Below are positions 5,798-10,909 of a stretch of 10,909 bases of DNA, piece by piece; the first letter of the stretch is position 1; the number at the start of each line of letters is the position of its first letter. The notes below the pieces were generated by a model, which ran no database searches, was not told the origin of the DNA, and saw only the letters and a program-made list of their open reading frames with translations. Source of the stretch: TMED26 sp002694075 (GTDB lineage: Bacteria; Pseudomonadota; Alphaproteobacteria; Thalassobaculales; Thalassobaculaceae); contig JAYYDT010000036.1 in NCBI GenBank assembly GCA_036160575.1, positions 1 to 10,909 on the forward strand. Direction: 5' to 3'. The translations under genes and the position numbers were made by a program.

Positions 5798-6772
5798 TTA
5801 CGGCAGAAGAATGGTCGAACCGGTGGTCTGACGCGCCTCCAACGCCTCATGCGCGGCCCGGGTGTCGGCAAGCGCGAAGCGCTGCTCAACGCTGATATTG
5901 ACATGACCGGCGCCGACGGCGGCGAATAAATCGTCGGCCGCGGCGACAATATCGGCGCGAGTGGCGGTGTATGACATCAAGGTTGGCCGAGTCAGGAAAA
6001 GCGAGCCTTTTTGCGCCAAAATGCCAATGTCCAGGGGTGGCACAGGACCGGAACTTTGACCAAAGGCAACCAGCATGCCGCGGGGGCGCAGGCAGTCGAG
6101 GGATTTGTAAAAGGTGTCCGCGCCGACAGAGTCATAGACGACCGGCAATTTGGCGCCATCGGTGATTTCGGCCACACGGCTGACGAAATCTTCTTCACGG
6201 TAGAGAATGGGGTGGTCACACCCGAGGTTACGCACCAAGTCCGCTTTCTCTGGCGAGCCGACGGTGCCAATAACGGTGGCGCCCAGGCTTTTCGCCCATT
6301 GGCAAACAATTTGACCGACCCCGCCGGCGGCGGCATGGATCAGGATCGTGTCGCCGGCCGTCACACGATAGGTTTGGCGGATCAAAAATTGCGCCGTCAT
6401 GCCCTTGAGCATCATCGCCGCGGCGGTTTCATCGTCAACGCCATCAGGAATCTTCACTAGTGCGTCGCCGGCGATCAAACGCGCTTCAGCGTAGGAACCG
6501 GGCGGCGGGCTGGCATAGGCGACGCGATCACCTTCGGCGAGGTCGGTCACGCCGTCGCCAACCGCTTCAACCACGCCGGCGCCCTCCATGCCGAGCCCGT
6601 GGGGCAAGGGCAGTGGGTAGAGCCCGGTGCGATGGTAGACATCGATAAAATTCAGGCCGATGGCGGTATGGCGCACGCGCACTTGACCAGCGGCCGGAGC
6701 GCCGACCTCAACATCTTCCCACTGCATTTGTTCCGGACCGCCGGCGGTGTGAATGCGGATCGCTTTAACCAT
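5798..6772 (-). CDS. qor: NADPH:quinone oxidoreductase, zeta-crystallin family
   Basis: A cytosolic zinc-independent member of the medium-chain dehydrogenase/reductase superfamily, expected to reduce quinones with NADPH. The start at 6772 gives 324 residues, MVKAIRIHTAGGPEQM, as in Qor proteins. AGGAGG (6787-6782 on this strand) lies nine bases before the ATG, which fixes the start against a longer frame open to 6853. NFIDVYHRTGLYPLPLP (residues 41-57) and GMEGAGVVEAVG are typical of the catalytic domain. The nucleotide-binding loop AAAGGVGQ is at 147-154, followed by GATVIGTV. YDSVGADTF and GMLVAFGQSSG are also family segments. No zinc-ligand cysteines are present. It lies 90 bases downstream of ogt on the same strand, and its stop is 12 bases from the convergent membrane-protein gene. 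The physiological substrate is unknown. Confidence 0.9.
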   Translation of the reverse strand: MVKAIRIHTAGGPEQMQWEDVEVGAPAAGQVRVRHTAIGLNFIDVYHRTGLYPLPLPHGLGMEGAGVVEAVGDGVTDLAEGDRVAYASPPPGSYAEARLIAGDALVKIPDGVDDETAAAMMLKGMTAQFLIRQTYRVTAGDTILIHAAAGGVGQIVCQWAKSLGATVIGTVGSPEKADLVRNLGCDHPILYREEDFVSRVAEITDGAKLPVVYDSVGADTFYKSLDCLRPRGMLVAFGQSSGPVPPLDIGILAQKGSLFLTRPTLMSYTATRADIVAAADDLFAAVGAGHVNISVEQRFALADTRAAHEALEARQTTGSTILLP

Positions 6773-6781
6773 GCTTAAATT

Positions 6782-6787
6782 CCTCCT
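6782..6787 (-). promoter_or_regulatory. Strong Shine-Dalgarno of qor
   Basis: Read on the minus strand this is AGGAGG, a full match to the anti-Shine-Dalgarno core, nine bases before the ATG at 6772. It decides the qor start and lies six bases downstream of the hairpin at 6794-6816. Confidence 0.8.
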
Positions 6788-6793
6788 GATGGC

Positions 6794-6816
6794 ACCGCCG
6801 CCTGAACGGCGGCGGT
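6794..6816 (-). repeat. Perfect 9-bp GC-rich inverted repeat upstream of the qor ribosome site
   Basis: ACCGCCGCC (6794-6802) and GGCGGCGGT (6808-6816) are perfect reverse complements around a five-base loop. In the minus-strand transcript the hairpin ends six bases before the AGGAGG of qor. No U-tract follows on the minus strand, so it is a poor terminator. It could stabilise a processed qor mRNA end or modulate qor translation. Confidence 0.55.
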
Positions 6817-6823
6817 TGACGTT

Positions 6824-6837
6824 ACGCCAGGTGGCGT
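6824..6837. repeat. Short palindrome between ogt and qor
   Basis: ACGCCA (6824-6829) and TGGCGT (6832-6837) are perfect reverse complements with two bases between them. The symmetry suits an operator bound by a dimeric regulator of qor, though chance is possible in GC-rich DNA. Confidence 0.3.
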
Positions 6838-6862
6838 GTCCTGGATATGACAATTCGTACCG

Positions 6863-7345
6863 TTAAACCCAAGTTGATTGACCGGCTTCAAGGTCAAGCA
6901 ACCATTTCTTGGTGACCGTTCCACCCGCCCCGGAGTAGCCGGTTAACTTGCCGCCGGCGCCGACCACGCGATGACACGGTATCAAGATTGGAATAGGGTT
7001 CGCGCCGCAGGCCCGCCCGACCGCCCGGGCGCCGCTGCCGACTTGTGCGGCGATAGCGCCATAGGTCAGGGTTTCGCCATAGGGGATGGTGGTCATGGCC
7101 GCGCAAACCCGTTGCACAAGGGGTGACGCTAGCGGCGCCAGGGGCAAGTCGAAGGGCGCGCGATCGCCGTCGAAATAGCCGCGCAGTTGGTGGATGGCCG
7201 CGGTCAGCGCCGGACAAGTGTGGGCAGGCGTTGGGAGAGAGGTCGGGCGGCCCATGCGCCCATCCCAGGTTAGGCGCCGAATGACGCCGTTCTCGGCGGC
7301 GACGGTCAACCGCCCCAGGGGGCTGTCTAAGCTGGCGTATTCCAT
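6863..7345 (-). CDS. ogt: Methylated-DNA--protein-cysteine methyltransferase
   Basis: A suicide DNA-repair protein that transfers the alkyl group from O6-alkylguanine (and O4-alkylthymine) to its own cysteine. The product is 160 residues, the normal length for the Ogt/AGT form without the Ada N-terminal domain. The active site PCHRV is at 123-127 with acceptor Cys124, followed by the usual GxLTGYSG segment. The helix-turn-helix contains IPYGETLTYGAIA (87-99) and the base-flipping arginine in GARAVG (Arg107). NPIPI (116-120) is as in the family. A C-terminal WLLDLE closes the domain. It is transcribed away from mnmE and is probably followed by qor on one transcript. No strong Shine-Dalgarno precedes the ATG at 7345. 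Confidence 0.93.
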   Translation of the reverse strand: MEYASLDSPLGRLTVAAENGVIRRLTWDGRMGRPTSLPTPAHTCPALTAAIHQLRGYFDGDRAPFDLPLAPLASPLVQRVCAAMTTIPYGETLTYGAIAAQVGSGARAVGRACGANPIPILIPCHRVVGAGGKLTGYSGAGGTVTKKWLLDLEAGQSTWV

Positions 7346-7389
7346 GCGCCAAGGGTAAATCCAGCGGGCGCCTCCGGCAAGCGTGGGGC

Positions 7390-7418
7390 TTGACCGTCGG
7401 CGTTGCCGCCCAATGATG
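7390..7418 (+). promoter_or_regulatory. Weak promoter candidate for mnmE
   Basis: TTGACC at 7390-7395, preceded by C, is a good alphaproteobacterial -35. The -10 is unclear: the bases at 17 bp spacing are ATGATG, and GATGAT lies at 19 bp. The 100-base gap between divergent ogt and mnmE must hold promoters for both, which is the main support. Confidence 0.25.
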
Positions 7419-7445
7419 ATAAGGCCAAGTCAGGGAGAACGGTGG

Positions 7446-8795
7446 ATGGCCAGTGGGGCCGATAACCTGGATGCCGGGTCGACGATTGTCGCCGAGGCCA
7501 GCGCGCCGCTGCGCGCGGCGATTGCCGTTTTGCGGGTTTCCGGACCGGCCGCCGGGGAGGTGTGTCGGTTTTTAACAGGGCGGCCCTATCCGGCGGCGCG
7601 GCGCGCGGTGGTGCGCACCTTGCGGGCCGGGCCAAACGGCGAAGAATTGGATCAGGCGATGGTTATCTGGCTGCCGGGACCGGGCAGCTTCAGTGGCGAG
7701 GATATGTTGGAACTGCATGTCCACGGCGGCGCGTCGGTCCGCGCGGCGGTGCTGACGGCGATATTATCGGTGGCGGGGGTACGGCCGGCCGCGCCGGGGG
7801 AGTTTTCCAAGCGCGCCTTTTTAAACGGCCGCATGGATTTGACGCAGGCCGAGGCGATCGCCGATCTGGTTGATGCCGAGACGGTCGGCCAGCGGCGCCA
7901 AGCGTTACGGCAAATGGCCGGGGCTTTGGGCGGTGTTTTTGAGGATTGGCGGGGCCGTTTGTTGCGCGCGCTGGCCCATTTGGAAGCGGTCATTGATTTC
8001 AGCGAAGAGGATTTGCCGGCCGATTTGGCCGCCGAAGTCCGCGCGGTGGCGGCCGCGGTGGCCGCCGAAATGACCGTCCATTTGGCCGATCAACAAATCG
8101 GCGAGCGGGTGCGTGAGGGGCTGCGGGTGGCGGTTCTGGGGCCGCCCAATGTCGGGAAGTCCTCGCTTATCAATCATCTCGCGGCGCGGGATATCGCCAT
8201 TGTTTCGGCGCGCGCCGGGACCACCCGTGACGTTCTGGAGGCACATCTCGACATCGCCGGCTTACCGGTGGTGATGGCCGATACCGCCGGCTTAAGGGCC
8301 AGCGGCGATGATATTGAACGGATCGGCATGGCGCGGGCGCGTGCGTGGGCCGAGGGCGCCGATTTGCGCGTCCTGGTCTTGGACCGTGCCGGGTTGGACG
8401 GTTTGCAAGCGGTGGCGCCAAGCGCCGATATCGTGGTCGTCAACAAGGCCGATCTGGGGCCGCGCCAGGGACAAGTGCCGGAGGGCGCGCTTGACCTTTC
8501 GGTGGCGCGCGGCGAGGGGGTCGACGCATTTGTCACCCGTTTGGCCGAGCTGTTGGAAGCGCGCGTCGAGCAGGCCGGCTCGGTGGTCATGACTCGTGCC
8601 CGCCATCGCGATGGCATCCGCGCTGCGGCCGACGCGTTGGCGGCCTTCGACGCCGTGCTGGGCGATGAGGCGACGGTCGACCTGGCGGCGGAGGAACTGC
8701 GCGCGGCGGTGCGCGCTGTTGGCCGCGTCACCGGGCGCGTGGACGTGGAGGATCTGTTGGATCTGGTGTTCGCGGATTTCTGTATTGGGAAGTGA
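7446..8795 (+). CDS. mnmE: tRNA-modifying GTPase MnmE (TrmE)
   Basis: With MnmG, this enzyme adds the carboxymethylaminomethyl (or aminomethyl) group to C5 of the wobble uridine of certain tRNAs. The start at 7446 gives 449 residues; AGGGAGA lies seven bases upstream. A longer frame to 7383 adds non-conserved sequence. Order of domains: N-terminal tetrahydrofolate-binding domain (RAAIAVLRVSGPAA), helical domain, inserted G domain, and C-terminal end. G motifs: GPPNVGKS (232-239), GTTRD, DTAG (279-282), NKAD (333-336). The essential C-terminal FCIGK is intact, with Cys446 three residues from the end. A perfect parS palindrome begins directly at the stop codon, and mnmG follows 107 bases downstream. 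Confidence 0.96.
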   Translation: MASGADNLDAGSTIVAEASAPLRAAIAVLRVSGPAAGEVCRFLTGRPYPAARRAVVRTLRAGPNGEELDQAMVIWLPGPGSFSGEDMLELHVHGGASVRAAVLTAILSVAGVRPAAPGEFSKRAFLNGRMDLTQAEAIADLVDAETVGQRRQALRQMAGALGGVFEDWRGRLLRALAHLEAVIDFSEEDLPADLAAEVRAVAAAVAAEMTVHLADQQIGERVREGLRVAVLGPPNVGKSSLINHLAARDIAIVSARAGTTRDVLEAHLDIAGLPVVMADTAGLRASGDDIERIGMARARAWAEGADLRVLVLDRAGLDGLQAVAPSADIVVVNKADLGPRQGQVPEGALDLSVARGEGVDAFVTRLAELLEARVEQAGSVVMTRARHRDGIRAAADALAAFDAVLGDEATVDLAAEELRAAVRAVGRVTGRVDVEDLLDLVFADFCIGK

Positions 8796-8811
8796 TGTTT
8801 CACGTGAAACA
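8796..8811. promoter_or_regulatory. parS: parS centromere site 1 (ParB binding)
   Basis: TGTTTCACGTGAAACA is a perfect 16-bp match to the bacterial parS consensus. The palindrome extends by two bases on each side, 20 bp in all (8794-8813). ParB/Spo0J dimers bind such sites near the origin and spread to form the segregation complex. This one is intergenic, directly after the mnmE stop. Confidence 0.93.
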
Positions 8812-8847
8812 TCGCGTCGTAAAACAGCCTGTTCGCGTGCGGGACCT

Positions 8848-8876
8848 TTGACCGGGCGGCCACAACTGCTTATGGT
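8848..8876 (+). promoter_or_regulatory. Candidate sigma-70 promoter for mnmG
   Basis: TTGACC (8848-8853), 17 bases, then TATGGT (8871-8876) match five of six and four of six consensus bases. The site lies 27 bases before the mnmG ATG and downstream of parS 1. It would give mnmG a promoter of its own in addition to read-through from mnmE. The transcript would start near 8883, leaving a leader of about 20 bases that includes the ribosome site. Confidence 0.35.
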
Positions 8877-8902
8877 CGCCGGCGCCGGGTAAGGAGGGCG
8901 CG

Positions 8903-10780
8903 ATGACTGATTATGAAGTGATTGTCGTGGGTGGGGGGCACGCCGGTGCCGAGGCCGCCGCCGCCGCCGCGCGCCTTGGCGCTCGGACCGCGCTGGTCAC
9001 GCAGAATCTGGCAACATTGGGCGAAATGTCGTGCAACCCGGCCATCGGCGGCTTGGGTAAGGGCCATCTGGTGCGCGAGATCGACGCCCTGGATGGCCTG
9101 ATGGCGCGGGCCATCGACCGCGCCGGGATTCAATTTCGGATTCTCAACCGCAGCAAGGGACCGGCGGTCCAGGGGCCGCGGGCGCAGGCCGACCGTGCGT
9201 TGTACCGGATGGCCATGGCTGAGTTGCTGGCCGCCACCGACGGACTCAGCTTGGTGGCGGGCACGGTCGCCGACGTGATCATCGGCGACGATGGGCGGGT
9301 CGCCGGGGTGACCCTGGCCGATGGGCAGGCGCTTGCGGCGCCAGCCCTAGTGATTACCACCGGCACGTTTCTGCGTGGCCAAATTCATCTGGGCACGGAA
9401 ACCTGGTCGGCCGGCCGTGTGGGTGAGGCCCCGGCGATCGCCTTGGCCGACACCATCGCCCGCCTCGGTTTCCAAGTTGGGCGGCTGAAAACCGGCACGC
9501 CGCCACGGCTGGACGGCCGGTCAATCAATTGGGCGGCCTGTGCACCACAACCTGGCGACGATCCGCCGGTGCCGTTCTCTTACCTGACCGAACAGGTGAC
9601 CACGCCGCAAATCGCCTGCTACATCACCGCCACCACGCCGCAGGGGCATGCGGTGATTCATGACAACATCGACAAGGCGCCAATCTACTCTGGCCAGATC
9701 GCTGGGGTGGGGCCGCGGTACTGCCCGTCAATCGAGGATAAGGTGGTGCGCTTCGCGGCCCGCCAGAGTCATCAAATTTTTCTGGAGCCTGAAGGTCTCG
9801 ACGATCATACCGTCTACCCCAACGGGATCTCCACCTCTCTGCCGCGGGATGTGCAAGCGGCCCTGGTGGCGACCATCCCGGGACTGGAGAACGCGCGCAT
9901 CCTGCAGCCGGGCTACGCCATCGAATATGATTATGTCGACCCGCGCGAGCTGTCGGCCGGGCTGCAAACCCGGCGCCTGCCGGGGCTATTTTTGGCCGGC
10001 CAGATCAATGGCACCACCGGTTATGAGGAAGCCGCCGGCCAGGGCTTGGTTGCGGGGCTGAACGCCGCCCGCCACGCCGGCGGTCTGGGCGAGGTGCATT
10101 TCGACCGGGCGGAAAGCTACATCGGGGTGATGATCGACGATCTGGTCACCCGTGGGGTCGCCGAGCCCTATCGCATGTTCACGTCGCGGGCGGAATATCG
10201 CCTGTTGCTGCGCGCCGATAACGCCGATAGCCGGCTGACCCCGCGGGGGCTGGACATCGGCTGTATCGGGGCGGCGCGGGCGACCGCCTTCGCGGCGCGA
10301 AGCGCGGCGGTGGCCGAAGCGCGCGCGCGCTTGGCGGCGCTGACCGCGACGCCGCACGCGCTGGCCCAGGCCGGGTTTAAAATCACCCAGGACGGCCGAC
10401 CACGCAGCGGCCTGGAGCTTTTGGGTTATGGTGGCGTCACCTTGGACGGGCTGCGGGCCCTTTGGCCGGAACTGGCGGCGGTGGACTCGGCGGCCTTGGA
10501 GCAGGTCCGGATCGAGGGGCATTACGCCGGTTACCTAGCCCGTCAGGAAGCCGATATCGCCGCTTACCGGCGAGACGAGGCACTGCTTCTGCCCGCCGAT
10601 TTGGACTATCGGCAGATCGGCGGTTTATCGACCGAGATTTGCGATCTCTTGGCCCGCCATCAACCACACAGCCTGGGACAGGCGGCGCGCATCTCCGGCG
10701 TCACGCCGGCGGCCTTGGTGGCGTTGCTGCGGCATGTGAAGGCCGGCAGGGGCGCGGCCGTGGACCGAGTGGTGGCGTGA
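8903..10780 (+). CDS. mnmG: tRNA uridine 5-carboxymethylaminomethyl modification enzyme MnmG (GidA)
   Basis: FAD-dependent partner of MnmE in modifying U34 of tRNA. The product is 625 residues, the usual size. AAGGAGGG lies five bases before the ATG and fixes the start. The N-terminal FAD-binding motif VVGGGHAGAEAA is at residues 8-19. The conserved EMSCNPAIGGLGKGH holds Cys44, and RYCPSIEDK holds Cys274; both cysteines correspond to functionally important ones in E. coli MnmG. Other intact segments are KTGTPPRLDG, YPNGISTSLP, EYDYVDP and GLFLAGQINGTTGYEEAAGQG. The C-terminal helical domain that contacts MnmE and tRNA (GYLARQ, LDYRQIGGLSTE, ISGVTPAAL) is complete. The stop TGA overlaps the GTG start of rsmG. 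Confidence 0.97.
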   Translation: MTDYEVIVVGGGHAGAEAAAAAARLGARTALVTQNLATLGEMSCNPAIGGLGKGHLVREIDALDGLMARAIDRAGIQFRILNRSKGPAVQGPRAQADRALYRMAMAELLAATDGLSLVAGTVADVIIGDDGRVAGVTLADGQALAAPALVITTGTFLRGQIHLGTETWSAGRVGEAPAIALADTIARLGFQVGRLKTGTPPRLDGRSINWAACAPQPGDDPPVPFSYLTEQVTTPQIACYITATTPQGHAVIHDNIDKAPIYSGQIAGVGPRYCPSIEDKVVRFAARQSHQIFLEPEGLDDHTVYPNGISTSLPRDVQAALVATIPGLENARILQPGYAIEYDYVDPRELSAGLQTRRLPGLFLAGQINGTTGYEEAAGQGLVAGLNAARHAGGLGEVHFDRAESYIGVMIDDLVTRGVAEPYRMFTSRAEYRLLLRADNADSRLTPRGLDIGCIGAARATAFAARSAAVAEARARLAALTATPHALAQAGFKITQDGRPRSGLELLGYGGVTLDGLRALWPELAAVDSAALEQVRIEGHYAGYLARQEADIAAYRRDEALLLPADLDYRQIGGLSTEICDLLARHQPHSLGQAARISGVTPAALVALLRHVKAGRGAAVDRVVA

Positions 10781-10909
10781 GCAGCCCCCTGACGGCGACC
10801 GACCTGGTCGCCCGTTTGGGTGTTTCACGTGAAACAGGCGACCGGCTGGCCGCCTATGTCGCGCTCTTGGCGACCTGGCAAAAGCGGATCAATCTGGTGG
10901 GTCCGTCCA
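10777..10909 (+). CDS. rsmG: 16S rRNA (guanine-N7) methyltransferase RsmG (GidB), 5' part
   Basis: RsmG uses S-adenosylmethionine to methylate N7 of G527 of 16S rRNA. The window holds 44 codons from a GTG at 10777, whose last two bases form the start of the mnmG TGA, a four-base overlap that implies translational coupling. Residues 15-20, GVSRET, are followed by RLAAYVALLATWQKRINLVGPS, the conserved N-terminal helix and W-x(4)-INLV motif of the family. The catalytic domain lies beyond the window. A perfect parS site encodes codons 15-20, as in many alphaproteobacteria. The upstream ribosome site is weak, as expected for a coupled gene. Confidence 0.92.
   Translation, partial: MSSPLTATDLVARLGVSRETGDRLAAYVALLATWQKRINLVGPS
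10821..10836. promoter_or_regulatory. parS: parS centromere site 2, inside rsmG
   Basis: A second perfect 16-bp copy, TGTTTCACGTGAAACA, lies 2,025 bases to the right of the first. Here it is coding sequence and is read as the VSRET segment of RsmG. The flanking bases do not extend the palindrome. parA and parB commonly follow rsmG in this group, so the site probably lies just upstream of the genes that use it. Confidence 0.93.

Noticed and set aside
7446..7520. Unusual MnmE N terminus (STIVAEASAPLRAAIAV rather than DTI...PGRGG)
   Set aside because: This segment varies among alphaproteobacterial MnmE proteins and all G motifs and the C-terminal CIGK are intact, so it is not evidence of altered function.
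8174..8863. Long minus-strand open frame (229 codons) antisense to mnmE
   Set aside because: It is a product of high GC and lack of stop codons opposite a real gene; composition is serine/arginine/alanine-rich, with no motif or ribosome site.
8879..8888. CCGGCGCCGG palindrome before mnmG as a terminator or operator
   Set aside because: It has no loop, no T-tract, and such GC palindromes are frequent in this base composition.

Overview
The window is ordinary chromosomal core DNA from a GC-rich alphaproteobacterium, and it lies beside the probable replication origin. Three things point to this group. A divergent ppsR (RP001-type) start faces hemE across a gene-free gap, which is where the Caulobacter and Rickettsia origins lie. 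The run hemE-hemH-hemJ-rho followed by mnmE-mnmG-rsmG is typical of alphaproteobacterial origin regions. Two perfect ParB-binding parS sites lie beside mnmG. The protein sequences would fit a Rhodospirillales-like lineage, but that placement is inference.

Layout. 1-38 (minus): first codons of ppsR. 39-490: gene-free region with near-consensus DnaA boxes, AT-rich stretches, one CtrA-like half-site pair and a TATATT -10 element for hemE; predicted oriC. 491-3072 (plus): hemE, hemH, hemJ, which supply three of the late steps of heme synthesis. 3073-3264: leader of rho, with a TTGACA promoter candidate and a GC hairpin followed by T's. 3265-4524: transcription terminator Rho. 4550-5785: polytopic O-antigen ligase/polymerase-like membrane protein. 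5798-7345 (minus): ogt (DNA alkylation repair) then qor (NADPH:quinone reductase), probably co-transcribed. 7446-10780 (plus): mnmE and mnmG, the two subunits of the tRNA U34 modification enzyme. 10777-10909: 5' end of rsmG (16S rRNA m7G methyltransferase), starting at a GTG that overlaps the mnmG stop.

How it fits together. If the origin is at the left edge, hemE through rsmG are read in the direction of fork movement, and only ogt-qor runs head-on. The parS sites at 8796 and 10821 would be centromere sites for ParABS segregation; parA and parB usually follow rsmG in this group and would lie just to the right. The waaL-like gene, qor and ogt are the accessory part, placed between rho and mnmE, which are often close neighbours in relatives.

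I saw no mobile element, CRISPR array, toxin-antitoxin or defence system, tRNA or rRNA. The most interesting parts are the origin/parS architecture, the C-terminal cysteines of ferrochelatase, the rho leader, and the inverted repeats between ogt and qor. I did not find a previously undescribed system.
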